Notes: generated by a model from the sequence alone, not told the origin. DNA of 64,000 nt from Bacillota bacterium (GCA_023412665.1 JAEZCA010000023.1:1-64000), one strand, 5' to 3'; counted from the first letter of the stretch, positions 1 to 8,597 are shown. Translations and numbers: made by a program.

Positions 1-2087
1 CCCTTTCTCTTGTTAAAGGCATCCAGCTTCTCGCGGTAGCCGCAGGAGCAGAAAAAGGCCTTGTTTTCACCCTCGCCGCGCATTTCCATCTTTTTGTGGC
101 ATTCCGGGCACCGGGCGTTGGAGATGATGGCGATGCTTTTGCGATAGCCGCACTCCCTGTCCTGGCAAACGAGCATCCGGCCTTTTTTGCCGTTTACCTC
201 CAACAGATATTTCCCGCATTCAGGGCACTTTTCCCTTGTCATATTGTCATGCTTGTATACATCCGTGCTGGATATAACATTCGAAACAAGCTTTGTTGCG
301 TGAACCTTCATTTCATTTATAAAGGCCGATGGATCGGATTTCCCTTTGCTTATCAGCTGGAGTGTCTGTTCCCATTTGGCCGTTAGCTCAGGTGATTTCA
401 GCTCCGTCGGAGCCATATCTATCAATTGTATGCCTTTTGAAGTAGGATGGATTTCCTTGCCCCTTCTTTCCATGTAAAAGGAATTGAACAGCTTCTCAAT
501 TATATCCGCTCTGGTTGCAGGTGTGCCGAGGCCGCCTGTTTTGTCCATGGTTTCTCTCAGGGCTTCGTTTTCGATAAATTTGCCCGGGTGTTCCATGGCG
601 GTCAGCAGTGTTGCCTCCGTATATCTGGCCGGCGGCTTGGTTTTACCGGCTATAAGCTGAACAGAATTAAGCTTCAGCCTGCTGCCTTTTTTGATGTCCG
701 GCAGATCCTGCTCCGGTCCGTCATCTGCAGATCCGGAGAGCTCCTGCTCATCATCCTGTGCACTGTTTCCTGCACCGCTCTCGTAGACTGCTTTCCAGCC
801 CTTTGACTTGATGATCTTTCCTCTTGCAGTGAACAGCTCGCCTCTTACATCGACTTTAATGGTTGTTTGTTCATATTCGAAGGCCGGGCTCAAAACAGCG
901 ATAAACCTTTTGACCACAAGATCAAAAATGCTTCGCTCCTCCCTGTCGAGCCCCGCCAGGTTTACATACTGCTCAGTGGGGATTATTGCATGGTGGTCCG
1001 AGACCTTGCTGTTGTCAACGAATCTTCTTGTCGTTTTTATCCCGCCTCTGAACAGTGCCCGGGCGGCATCTGCGTATGGACCTATGGATATGGCCTTCAG
1101 CCGCTCTGCAAGTGTTGGTACGATGTCCTCTGTGATATACCTTGAGTCGGTTCTGGGGTATGTTACGATTTTGTGTGTCTCATAAAGCTTTTGCATTATC
1201 CCGAGAGTTTGCTTTGCTGAGTAGCCGTATTTTCTGTTTGCGTCGCGCTGAAGCTCTGTCAGATCGTATGCCAGCGGCGGCAGCTCCTGTTTTGCTTCTT
1301 TTTTGACTTCCGTTACCTCTCCAGTCTGTCCTTTTACCTTTTCTATTAGTTCATCAGCCTTCTGCTTGTTAAAAAGCCTGGTCTGGCCGCTGGCTTTGTC
1401 CTGCCATCGGATTGTGAAGCCGTCAGCGCCGGCCTGTATGGTCCAGTAATCCTTGGGTACAAACCTTTTTATCTCATTCTCCCGATCCACGACCATAGCC
1501 AGGGTCGGAGTCTGGACTCGTCCTGCGGAAAGCTGGGCATTATGCTTGCAGGTCAGCGCCCGCGTCACATTGAGCCCGACAAGCCAATCCGCTTCCGCCC
1601 GGCATTGGGCAGATCTGAACAGGTTCTCATATTCCCTGCCCGGCCGCAGATTGCTGAAGCCTTCCTTTATGGCTTTATCTGTCTGGGAGGATATCCACAG
1701 ACGCTTTATTGGTTTGGAGAACCCGGATTTGATTATGATCCACCTTGCAACAAGCTCACCTTCCCGGCCTGCGTCGGTCGCTATCACAAGCTCGTCTATA
1801 TCAGGGCTGTTCAGCAGTTCTTTTACTATCTTGAATTGCTTTGCCGTTTCCCTGATAACAACCAACTGCATTTTCTTCGGGAGCATGGGCAGCGTTTCCA
1901 GACTCCAGGTTTTATATTGGTCGCCATAGGCTTCAGGGTCTGCCAGTGTGACAAGATGCCCCAGAGCCCATGTGACAATGTATTTGCTTCCTCTCAGGCA
2001 GCCGTTCCCGCCCTGACTGCAGCCCAGGACCTTTGCCAGATCCCTGCCCACAGATGGCTTTTCTGCCAGTACAAGAATTTTTCCCAT
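1..2087 (-). CDS. topB: DNA topoisomerase III, C-terminus cut by window edge
   Basis: Type IA topoisomerase that relaxes and decatenates DNA through a 5'-phosphotyrosine intermediate. The reverse strand reads open from an ATG at 2087 to the window edge (about 695 residues). It begins MGKILVLAEKPSVGRDLAK, the TOPRIM start with its catalytic Glu, followed by the acidic DAGREGE motif near residue 105. The active-site motif TYPRTDS lies near residue 310. Near the cut end are zinc-ribbon cysteine pairs (CPECGKY, CPECHKK), typical of the longer TopB form in Gram-positive bacteria. A GAGG ribosome site lies 8 nt before the start. The true C-terminus is outside the window, so full length is unknown. 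topB is preferred over topA because of the N-terminal sequence and zinc-ribbon layout. Confidence 0.93.
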   Translation of the reverse strand, partial: MGKILVLAEKPSVGRDLAKVLGCSQGGNGCLRGSKYIVTWALGHLVTLADPEAYGDQYKTWSLETLPMLPKKMQLVVIRETAKQFKIVKELLNSPDIDELVIATDAGREGELVARWIIIKSGFSKPIKRLWISSQTDKAIKEGFSNLRPGREYENLFRSAQCRAEADWLVGLNVTRALTCKHNAQLSAGRVQTPTLAMVVDRENEIKRFVPKDYWTIQAGADGFTIRWQDKASGQTRLFNKQKADELIEKVKGQTGEVTEVKKEAKQELPPLAYDLTELQRDANRKYGYSAKQTLGIMQKLYETHKIVTYPRTDSRYITEDIVPTLAERLKAISIGPYADAARALFRGGIKTTRRFVDNSKVSDHHAIIPTEQYVNLAGLDREERSIFDLVVKRFIAVLSPAFEYEQTTIKVDVRGELFTARGKIIKSKGWKAVYESGAGNSAQDDEQELSGSADDGPEQDLPDIKKGSRLKLNSVQLIAGKTKPPARYTEATLLTAMEHPGKFIENEALRETMDKTGGLGTPATRADIIEKLFNSFYMERRGKEIHPTSKGIQLIDMAPTELKSPELTAKWEQTLQLISKGKSDPSAFINEMKVHATKLVSNVISSTDVYKHDNMTREKCPECGKYLLEVNGKKGRMLVCQDRECGYRKSIAIISNARCPECHKKMEMRGEGENKAFFCSCGYREKLDAFNKRK

Positions 2088-2135
2088 TACACAAACCTCG
2101 TTTCATATGAACTATTTTCTGCCACTGTTCATTCC

Positions 2136-2333
2136 TCAGCCTTTCTTTGCCTGGTTCCTTTTATATATTATGAATGGCAAAAGGGCAAAGAGGAATATGA
2201 ATTCCTTTGCCATATAGGAGTTGGGCTTTCCCGAGAAATCGAACTGCTTGGGGATTCTTGCCGGGAGAAACAGGTATATTACCGCTGTGATTATTAGCGG
2301 TATGATCAAAATAAGCCAGTCTTTCTTATTCAT
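2136..2333 (-). CDS. Small membrane protein, DUF1648-like
   Basis: This 65-residue protein has an N-terminal hydrophobic segment (residues 6-24), then ARIPKQFDFSGKPNSYM, which resembles the conserved P-x-H-F-x-x-x-G-x-P motif of DUF1648, a domain found in SdpI-type immunity and membrane proteins. A second hydrophobic stretch runs from about residue 43 to 57, followed by a basic tail. AGGAG lies 9 nt upstream of the ATG. It sits between topB and hcp, all on the minus strand, but the hcp terminator suggests it has its own promoter. The DUF1648 assignment rests on the short motif only. Function is unknown. Confidence 0.6.
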   Translation of the reverse strand: MNKKDWLILIIPLIITAVIYLFLPARIPKQFDFSGKPNSYMAKEFIFLFALLPFIIYKRNQAKKG

Positions 2334-2423
2334 CCAATCTATCTCCTAAGTTCTTGTCCAACTGTGACAATTATAACACTTCTTTCGCCAGTCGTGTTTT
2401 ATAAAATAGACAACAGATTAAAA

Positions 2424-2462
2424 AAGGGACGGGGGTATTGGTGATCACAAACCCCGTCCCTT
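2424..2462 (-). terminator. Rho-independent terminator of hcp
   Basis: An 11-bp perfect inverted repeat (AAGGGACGGGG / CCCCGTCCCTT) with a 17-nt loop lies 19 nt past the hcp stop. Read on the minus strand it is followed by a run of T residues. Confidence 0.85.
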
Positions 2463-2480
2463 ACGATATTATTTTGATTA

Positions 2481-4046
2481 TTACCCGAGTATTGCCTTGA
2501 GGTCGGCTTCGGGAGTCGATATAGGCTTGATGCCGAACTTCTCGACCAGTACCTTCAAGACGTTGGAGGAGAAGAAAGCAGGTATTGTCGGGCCTACATA
2601 GATGTTTTTCAGGCCCAGCGCCAGCAGTGTCAGCAGGATGCAGACAGCCTTCTGCTCATACCAGGACAGCACCAGTGTCAGCGGCAGGTCATTCACACCG
2701 CAGTTGAATGCCCCTGCAAGGGCAATAGCCACCTGTATTGCGGAGTATGCATCGTTACACTGGCCCATATCCATGATCCTGGGCAATCCGTTGATCTCAC
2801 CGAGATCAAGGTCATTGAAGCGGAACTTGCCGCATGCAAGTGTCAGGATTACGGTGTCCTTTGGTGAATTTGCCACGAAGTCAGTGTAGTAGTTTCTGCC
2901 CGGCTTTGCACCGTCACAGCCGCCGACAAGGAAGAAGTGCCTGATGTCGCCCTTCTTTACCGCATCGATTACTGCATCTGCCGCTCCGAGGACAGTGTTG
3001 CGGGCAAAGCCTGTTGTCAGTACGCTGCCGCCATTAATTCCGGTAAAGTGTCTGTCTTCCGGCCATCCGCCAAGCTCAAGGGCTTTATCTATTACAGGGG
3101 TGAAGTCCTTTTTACCGTCGTTGTCCGGTATATGGACAAGACCCGGATATGCTACCACAGCTGTGGTAAACACTCTGTCGATATAGGAAGCCTTGGGTGG
3201 CATAAGGCAGTTGGTGGTAAACAGGAATGCTCCGGGAACATCGGCGAATTCCTTCTGCTGGTTCTGCCAGGCTGTACCGAAGTTGCCCTTGAGGTGAGTA
3301 TACTTCTTCAATTCCGGATAGCCATGAGCCGGCAGCATCTCACCATGGGTATAGATGTTGATCCCCTTGCCCTCAGTCTGCTCAAGCAGCTGTCTTAAGT
3401 CGTGCAGGTCGTGACCGCTGACTACGATAAAGGGTCCCCTTTCAACATTCGTTGTGACCTTTGTGGGAACAGGATGACCGTATTCACCGGTGTTTGCACC
3501 ATCGAGCAGCGCCATACATTTGAGGTTGACATGTCCGAACTCCATAAGCAGGTCCAGCCATTCCTCAATGGAATGCTCTTCCCCGATAGCCCGCATCCCT
3601 TTGTAAAACCAGGCCATTACTTCCCTGTCTTCCTTGCCGAACACATATGCGTGGTATGCGTATGCAGCCATGCCTCTCAGACCAAGAAGAAGAGTAGAAC
3701 GCATCGATACGATATCTTCATTTCCTGTCCAAAGCGCGTCCGTCTGAAGATCAAGAGCTCCGCCAAGTCTGACCTTTTCTTCTCTTACCTGTTTAACAAG
3801 CTCATTCACACGGTTTATATCAAAATTGACATTTGTTATGGTTGTAAAAAGCCCCTGCAGCATCAGTTCGTCAGCCTGCCTGCCCGGTTCTCCTGCAGCA
3901 CCCGCTGCTCTTGAAAGACCTACCAAAGCACAGGTGAGCTCATCCTGCCCGTTGGACACGACAGCATTTTTGCCGCAGACACCTGACATGGTGCATGCCT
4001 TTCCTCCTGCGGTCTGTTCACATTGAAAACAAAACATGTTACTCAT
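2481..4046 (-). CDS. hcp: Hybrid cluster protein (hydroxylamine/NO reductase)
   Basis: Hcp is a cytoplasmic redox enzyme of nitrosative-stress defence that reduces NO or hydroxylamine. The 521-residue product carries the N-terminal four-cysteine cluster motif at C6, C9, C18 and C24. The hybrid Fe-S-O cluster ligand regions are recognisable as GEMLPAHGYPEL, TTNCLMPP, VGGCDGAKPGRNYYTD and TLACGKFRFND. Length is near that of other anaerobe Hcp proteins (about 520-550). The gene is monocistronic, with a terminator close behind it, and diverges from a Crp/Fnr-family gene with a 14-bp palindrome in the shared promoter region. This suggests control by that regulator. No hcr reductase partner is adjacent. 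Confidence 0.96.
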   Translation of the reverse strand: MSNMFCFQCEQTAGGKACTMSGVCGKNAVVSNGQDELTCALVGLSRAAGAAGEPGRQADELMLQGLFTTITNVNFDINRVNELVKQVREEKVRLGGALDLQTDALWTGNEDIVSMRSTLLLGLRGMAAYAYHAYVFGKEDREVMAWFYKGMRAIGEEHSIEEWLDLLMEFGHVNLKCMALLDGANTGEYGHPVPTKVTTNVERGPFIVVSGHDLHDLRQLLEQTEGKGINIYTHGEMLPAHGYPELKKYTHLKGNFGTAWQNQQKEFADVPGAFLFTTNCLMPPKASYIDRVFTTAVVAYPGLVHIPDNDGKKDFTPVIDKALELGGWPEDRHFTGINGGSVLTTGFARNTVLGAADAVIDAVKKGDIRHFFLVGGCDGAKPGRNYYTDFVANSPKDTVILTLACGKFRFNDLDLGEINGLPRIMDMGQCNDAYSAIQVAIALAGAFNCGVNDLPLTLVLSWYEQKAVCILLTLLALGLKNIYVGPTIPAFFSSNVLKVLVEKFGIKPISTPEADLKAILG

Positions 4047-4139
4047 TTTAAATACTCCCTTCAGTTAATTAAATTTTTGTAATATATTTAAGTAAGCCGG
4101 CAGTTTCATGCCTATTGGCTTCTATTACCATAGCGCTTG

Positions 4140-4169
4140 TTGCTTTGTGCATGTTCATTGTAGTATAAT
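4140..4169 (+). promoter_or_regulatory. Probable promoter of the Crp/Fnr-type gene
   Basis: A TTGCTT -35 box (4140-4145) and a TATAAT -10 box (4164-4169) are separated by 18 bp on the plus strand. The predicted start near 4176 lies just before the palindrome at 4185-4198, so a bound regulator would block its own transcription. Confidence 0.45.
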
Positions 4170-4198
4170 TCAATTGCTTAATCGGTAACTAAGGTTAC
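4162..4198 (-). promoter_or_regulatory. hcp promoter with GTAAC-N4-GTTAC operator
   Basis: On the minus strand a TATACT -10 box occupies 4167-4162. The perfect palindrome GTAACTAAGGTTAC occupies 4185-4198, so it overlaps the expected -35 position 17 bp upstream. Its centre falls about 37-42 bp before the likely transcription start, the class II activator position typical of Fnr-type proteins. That the neighbouring Crp/Fnr protein binds it is inferred from position. Confidence 0.6.
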
Positions 4199-4241
4199 GA
4201 ATGGCAAATAATTGTTATTGAAAATTGTCGGGAGAAAATAC

Positions 4242-4967
4242 ATGAGAGAAAAGCTGCTGGATAAAAAAATGATGGAAAAAGTCATAAACATGGCAGCAGA
4301 CTGCAGGCTGTTTGACGATATCGGGCCGCAGGAGCTGCAGAACATGCTTCATTGCCTTGATTTCAAGGTCCGCAGCTTTAGCAGGAACGGCATAATCAAT
4401 ATGGCCGGAAACCTGTTCGAGGGTGTGGGTGTTGTTGTTGAAGGCCAGGTATCGGTGGTTAAGGAGAACGCAGCCGGGGAGAGGATCATATTTTCCATTT
4501 TGAATCCGGGTGAGCTTTTCGGTGAAATGGCAGCTTTTTCGGGAAACAGGAAATGGCCTGCAACAGTAATTGCCCAAAGCGACTGCAGCGTCATGTATGT
4601 GCCTGCAGACAAGCTGGTCGGTCAATGCTCCGCTTCTTGCACCGGACACAGGAAGCTGATGATGAATATGCTGGGCATTTTATCGAGGAAGGCCATAAAG
4701 CTGAGCCGCCAGCTTGAGTATCTGTCGATCAGGAGTATGCGTAGCAGGATAGCAGCCTTCTTGCTGGAGCAGCATAAAAGAAGCGGTCAGTCGACCTTCA
4801 TGCTGGAAATGAACAGGAACGAGCTGGCAGATTTCCTGAATGTGGCCAGACCGTCGCTGTCACGTGAGATGTGCCGGATGAGGGACGAGGGTATACTGGA
4901 TTTTCACAGGTCGTCTGTGCAGATAAGGGATATTGAGGCGCTGAAGGAAGCGGCACAGGGGCGATAA
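4242..4967 (+). CDS. Crp/Fnr-family regulator, HcpR-like by context
   Basis: This 241-residue protein has a cyclic-nucleotide-binding-type beta barrel (about residues 20-135, with NPGELFGEMAAF) and a C-terminal Crp-type winged helix (about 165-230, with NRNELADFLNVARPSLSREM as recognition region). The ATG at 4242 is chosen because GGGAG lies directly upstream; an in-frame TTG 30 nt earlier lacks a site. No N-terminal Fnr-type cysteine cluster is seen, so it is not an oxygen-sensing Fnr. Divergent placement next to hcp, with a shared palindrome, matches the HcpR regulators that control hcp in anaerobes. The effector (NO, haem or another ligand) cannot be told from the sequence. Confidence 0.85.
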   Translation: MREKLLDKKMMEKVINMAADCRLFDDIGPQELQNMLHCLDFKVRSFSRNGIINMAGNLFEGVGVVVEGQVSVVKENAAGERIIFSILNPGELFGEMAAFSGNRKWPATVIAQSDCSVMYVPADKLVGQCSASCTGHRKLMMNMLGILSRKAIKLSRQLEYLSIRSMRSRIAAFLLEQHKRSGQSTFMLEMNRNELADFLNVARPSLSREMCRMRDEGILDFHRSSVQIRDIEALKEAAQGR

Positions 4968-5108
4968 ACAATCTATCATCAATATCGGCCCTGCTTAGGG
5001 ATGCAACAAAATGGGTAATGTATTTATATCTGAATCAAGTTGGTATTAAAAATGACTTGTTGATGATAAAATAGGGCATACCGGAAAATTTAGTGTGGGA
5101 GAGTGCTT

Positions 5109-5579
5109 ATGAATATAAAATCACCACGGGAATCCATGGTTGAAATGACAGAGCTCGTGCTGCCTAATGATACGAACCTGCTGGGAAATCTCCTTGGCGG
5201 CAGGCTCATGCATCTGGTGGATGTCGCCGGTGCTATGGCGGCCCAAAGACACAGTAACCGTATAGTTGTGACAGCATCAATTGACAGTGTTGAATTCAAA
5301 CGTCCCGTAAAGCAGGGTCAGATAGTAACGCTTAAGGCAAGGGTGACCTGGGTCGGAAGGACTTCGATGGAAGTCGCTGTTGAAGTTTTCTCTGAAGACT
5401 TTATGACAGGAGAGCAGAAGTTCACAAACAAGGCTTATCTTACGTTCGTAGCAGTTGATTCGGACTGCAAGCCTGTTGAGGTCTGCGGGCTACTGCTTGA
5501 GACCGATGAAGAAATGCGGGAGTATGAGGCGGCGGCAAAAAGGCGGAGTGAACGGTTGAAAAGAAGAGATGGTCAATGA
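5109..5579 (+). CDS. Acyl-CoA thioesterase, hotdog fold
   Basis: This 156-residue hotdog-fold protein of the YciA/BACH group should hydrolyse acyl-CoA thioesters in the cytoplasm. The family signature is visible near the N-terminus as NLLGNLLGGRLMHLVDVAG, containing the active-site Asp, followed by VVTASIDSVEFKRPVKQG, the CoA-site strand. The C-terminal 25 residues are charged and probably helical. The ATG at 5109 is chosen for its GGGAG ribosome site; a GTG two codons upstream overlaps that site. It appears monocistronic, with a strong terminator at 5696-5720. Chain-length preference cannot be predicted. Confidence 0.88.
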   Translation: MNIKSPRESMVEMTELVLPNDTNLLGNLLGGRLMHLVDVAGAMAAQRHSNRIVVTASIDSVEFKRPVKQGQIVTLKARVTWVGRTSMEVAVEVFSEDFMTGEQKFTNKAYLTFVAVDSDCKPVEVCGLLLETDEEMREYEAAAKRRSERLKRRDGQ

Positions 5580-5695
5580 GGTAGTATATGATTAAGTTAA
5601 TGATTTGTTAACATAATGTACGATTTTTCTTAATAATTTGCAGTTAAAATTGATACATAACCTTTTCATACATCCTTCTAATAATTATTTACCAC

Positions 5696-5720
5696 AGCCC
5701 CGGGTCTTCCCGGGGCTTTT
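5696..5720 (+). terminator. Rho-independent terminator after the thioesterase gene
   Basis: A 9-bp perfect stem AGCCCCGGG/CCCGGGGCT with a TCTT loop is followed by TTT. It lies about 115 nt past the stop codon. Confidence 0.8.
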
Positions 5721-5772
5721 GGTGTCTGGGAGGAGATTTAGGGCTTGTACCTTTATATTACCGAACATATGT

Positions 5773-5801
5773 TTGATATTTTTAATGATTTGTGATAAAA
5801 T
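5773..5801 (+). promoter_or_regulatory. Promoter of the radical-SAM/DUF4130 operon
   Basis: A TTGATA -35 box (5773-5778), 17-bp spacer and TAAAAT -10 box (5796-5801) with an extended TGA before it fit a housekeeping sigma factor. It stands 60 nt before the radical-SAM start codon. Confidence 0.7.
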
Positions 5802-5860
5802 AGTGGCATACAGGGAAACGAGGCTAAAATGTCGACGATGAAACGGGTGGACTGCTTTAA

Positions 5861-7447
5861 ATGGAAATAATGGATAAGCTGACAGTTCTGGCAGACAGCG
5901 CAAAATATGATGTTTCCTGCGTTTCAAGCGGGAGCTCGCGAAAAAATACGCCCGGCGGTATAGGCAACAGCGCTGCGGCGGGCATATGCCATACATTCAC
6001 AGGCGACGGCAGGTGTGTATCGCTGCTGAAGATACTCATGTCAAACTGCTGTATATACGATTGCGCATATTGTGTGAACAGAGTCTCAAATGATGTGCCT
6101 CGTGCTTCCTTCACACCTGAGGAAATTGCATCAATCACAATCAATTTTTACAGGAGAAACTATATAGAAGGGCTGTTTCTCAGCTCAGCAGTAGTCAAAT
6201 CACCCGACCATACAATGGAAATGATATTGAGGGCAGTGCGCCTGCTGAGGGAGCAATACCGCTTCAACGGCTACATCCATATAAAGGCGATCCCGGGGGC
6301 TGATGCTGCGCTGATAGAGAAGGCAGGACGCTACGTAGACAGGATGAGCGTAAATATCGAGCTGCCGACCAATGACAGCCTGAAGCTGCTGGCGCCGCAG
6401 AAAAAGAAGGAAGCCATACTTGGCCCTATGGGCTTTATAAGCGAAAAGATCAATGAGACAGATGACAACAGGAGCAGGTTCAGAAGCACACCCCAGTTTG
6501 TTCCAGCGGGGCAGAGCACACAGATGATCATTGGCGCGACTCCGGATCCCGACGTGAAGATACTCAAGCTTTCAGAGGGCTTGTATAGGCGGTTTGGCAT
6601 GCGGAGGGTCTTTTACTCTGCATATGTGCCGGTGTCAAACCATCCGGCGCTGCCTCATTCAATCAGGCCGCCCCTGCTCCGGGAGCACAGGCTGTACCAG
6701 GCTGACTGGCTTCTGAGGTTTTACGGCTTCAAGGCGGATGAGCTGCTGGATGATACCCACAGTAATTTTGATACACAGCTCGACCCGAAATGCGACTGGG
6801 CCCTGCGCAATCTTAATATGTTTCCCGTGGAAATAAACAAGGCCGATTATTCACTCCTGCTCCGTGTGCCAGGTATCGGTGTGCGGTCAGCGCAGAGGAT
6901 CATCAATGCCAGAAGGATACAGAAGCTTGATTTTGCAGATGTTAAGAAGCTGGGTGTAGTTTTGAAGAGAGCTAGATTTTTCATTACCTGCAAGGGGAAG
7001 TATATAGACAAGCTGGAGGCATCGGAGAGCTTTGTCAGGATGAATCTGCTGGCCGGCAGGGAGCGGCTCCCTGCGCTGGGTACGGGATACACCCAGCTGA
7101 GCTTTCTTCCGCCCGAGCCATCACCGCTCGGACTGCTGGAGTCTCAGTGGAATATCGGAAGGGCACAGGACATTATAAATGAAGACAGGCTGTTGGAGGC
7201 GGGCAGCCAATATGGAACGGAAGGTGAGCCAGGTATGGGCGGTACAGGCAGACGGCAGGCTGACAGCAGAGGATGGGGTTCAGCGGATGCCAGGCCATTG
7301 GCGGCGCTGACAGAAGCTGAGTCCAGGGTCGGCAACCATACCGTAGCTGCAGCGTTGTCCGCTTCTGCGGCAGAGCCTGAGATGGCGGCGGCATTTGCAG
7401 CGCCGACTGCTGAAGACATGGCAGCCAGCGTAACGGGAGAATTGTGA
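5861..7447 (+). CDS. Putative DNA modification/repair radical SAM protein with extra C-terminal tail
   Basis: This 528-residue protein belongs to the radical-SAM family linked to uracil-DNA glycosylase-like genes (the TIGR03916 type). The SAM cluster motif CIYDCAYC (C-x3-C-x2-C) lies near residue 65. A helix-hairpin-helix (RVPGIGVRSAQRIINARR) near residues 330-350 indicates DNA binding. The family core appears to end around TQLSFLPPEPSP (about residue 417). The last 100 or so residues are low-complexity and rich in Ala, Gly and Glu, which I do not recognise from the family. The stop overlaps the next start by one base, so the two proteins are translationally coupled. The substrate is not known; a nucleic-acid role is inferred from the helix-hairpin-helix and the conserved partner. 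Confidence 0.85.
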   Translation: MEIMDKLTVLADSAKYDVSCVSSGSSRKNTPGGIGNSAAAGICHTFTGDGRCVSLLKILMSNCCIYDCAYCVNRVSNDVPRASFTPEEIASITINFYRRNYIEGLFLSSAVVKSPDHTMEMILRAVRLLREQYRFNGYIHIKAIPGADAALIEKAGRYVDRMSVNIELPTNDSLKLLAPQKKKEAILGPMGFISEKINETDDNRSRFRSTPQFVPAGQSTQMIIGATPDPDVKILKLSEGLYRRFGMRRVFYSAYVPVSNHPALPHSIRPPLLREHRLYQADWLLRFYGFKADELLDDTHSNFDTQLDPKCDWALRNLNMFPVEINKADYSLLLRVPGIGVRSAQRIINARRIQKLDFADVKKLGVVLKRARFFITCKGKYIDKLEASESFVRMNLLAGRERLPALGTGYTQLSFLPPEPSPLGLLESQWNIGRAQDIINEDRLLEAGSQYGTEGEPGMGGTGRRQADSRGWGSADARPLAALTEAESRVGNHTVAAALSASAAEPEMAAAFAAPTAEDMAASVTGEL

Positions 7448-8184
7448 TGCTGATCTATGTGTACGACGGCAGTTTTGAAGGTATACTCACGGCAGTATTT
7501 GAGGCTTTTTACCGAAAGGAGGCTCCGGATGCGATATTGACGGAAGAAGGTTTGCAGCAGGAGCTGTTTGCTTCATATTCGTATATACAGACTGATCCGG
7601 CTAAATCCGACAGGGTTTATTCATCCATATGGAGAAATATTTCTGAGGACGCGCTGAAGAATGTTTATCATACCTTCCTTTCCGAGGAGCCTGATGCAGG
7701 CACGCTTATTTATCGTTATCTGAAGCTGGGCTGGAAAATGGGAAGCAGTGTGGACATGTTCCTTTCTAATGATACAGTGTTTAAAATAATGGATATTAAC
7801 CGCAGACTTGGGTTTGAAGTTCACAGGCTGAAGGGCTTTGTACGCTTCAGGCAGGTCGGGGAGGGAATCTATTATTCCACCATAAGCCCGGATAATAATA
7901 TCGTTGAGCTGCTTGCGCCTCACTTTGCCGAGAGACTCTCTGATCAGAGATGGATCATACATGATGTCAGAAGAGAAATAGCTGCACTTTACAATTTGAA
8001 GGAATGGATAGTATCAGAGTTTTCAGCCGGTGAGATACCGGGTGTCACAGATGAGGAGAAGCTGTATTCAAAGCTTTGGAAAAGGTTTTTCACGACACTG
8101 GAGATACCCTCCAGGAAAAATTCCAAGCTCCAAAGACAGCTTCTGCCGCGCAGATACTGGGAGCATCTCACAGAAAAGTGGTAG
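7447..8184 (+). CDS. DUF4130-type putative DNA metabolism protein
   Basis: This 245-residue protein starts MLIYVYDGSFEGILTAVF, the usual start of the family paired with the radical-SAM protein (TIGR03915/DUF4130). In many bacteria this domain is fused or adjacent to a family-4-like uracil-DNA glycosylase. The region around HRLKGFVRFRQVGEGIYY and PDNNIVELLAPHFAERL is the conserved core. The ATG at 7447 overlaps the preceding TGA, with GGGAG upstream; a GTG one codon earlier is less likely. No glycosylase domain is appended here, so the partner enzyme, if required, is elsewhere. The function in DNA repair or modification is inferred from association only. Confidence 0.85.
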   Translation: MLIYVYDGSFEGILTAVFEAFYRKEAPDAILTEEGLQQELFASYSYIQTDPAKSDRVYSSIWRNISEDALKNVYHTFLSEEPDAGTLIYRYLKLGWKMGSSVDMFLSNDTVFKIMDINRRLGFEVHRLKGFVRFRQVGEGIYYSTISPDNNIVELLAPHFAERLSDQRWIIHDVRREIAALYNLKEWIVSEFSAGEIPGVTDEEKLYSKLWKRFFTTLEIPSRKNSKLQRQLLPRRYWEHLTEKW

Positions 8185-8388
8185 CTAGTACAGCTCCTCG
8201 TCATCATAATAGGAGAGCTCCATTAATTCATTGTAGAGGCTTTCGATTTCGTCATACTCTTCATACTGCTGGTTTTCCACATTGTCCAGAAACTCCTCGA
8301 TGTTGCTTGTGCTGTTTAACGAAAGGTTCAGGTCCATGCTCATAGCCAACTCGTTGATCTTGTCTAAAATCTCCTGTTTGTCAGTCAT
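8185..8388 (-). CDS. Small acidic protein, unknown
   Basis: I do not recognise this 67-residue protein. It is strongly acidic, with about a third Asp/Glu, and rich in Asn, Ser and Tyr. The tail EYDEIESLYNELMELSYYDD looks helical. It has a very good ribosome site (GGAGG, 7 nt before ATG), which supports a real gene. It converges on the DUF4130 gene with no spacer: the two stop codons are adjacent and form TAGCTA. The composition could suit a DNA mimic or a binding inhibitor, but nothing in the sequence proves this. Confidence 0.7.
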   Translation of the reverse strand: MTDKQEILDKINELAMSMDLNLSLNSTSNIEEFLDNVENQQYEEYDEIESLYNELMELSYYDDEELY

Positions 8389-8520
8389 ATGATACCTCCG
8401 GTTTCACTTTGATTATCGGTTAAATATTATGAGTAAAGGTGGCCATTTTATACATGCGTTATCAAATATGCGTGCATGTTATTACAATGAGTATGGTAAC
8501 TAATGCCTTAAACTTTTCTA

Positions 8521-8550
8521 TTGACTTTATGTTGCATCATCTGCTACAAT
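8521..8550 (+). promoter_or_regulatory. Promoter of the tRNA Met-Glu-Val operon
   Basis: A TTGACT -35 box (8521-8526), 18-bp spacer and TACAAT -10 box (8545-8550) lie 48 nt before the first tRNA. A GC-rich stretch follows the predicted start, as is common for stable-RNA promoters. Confidence 0.75.
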
Positions 8551-8597
8551 AGTAAAGCGCGTACGGGGCGTGCACATGCAGCGCCCGCGTAGAATAT

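Noticed and set aside
1542..2297. 251-codon plus-strand frame
   Set aside because: It is antisense to topB, whose reverse-strand frame carries clear catalytic motifs over the same bases.
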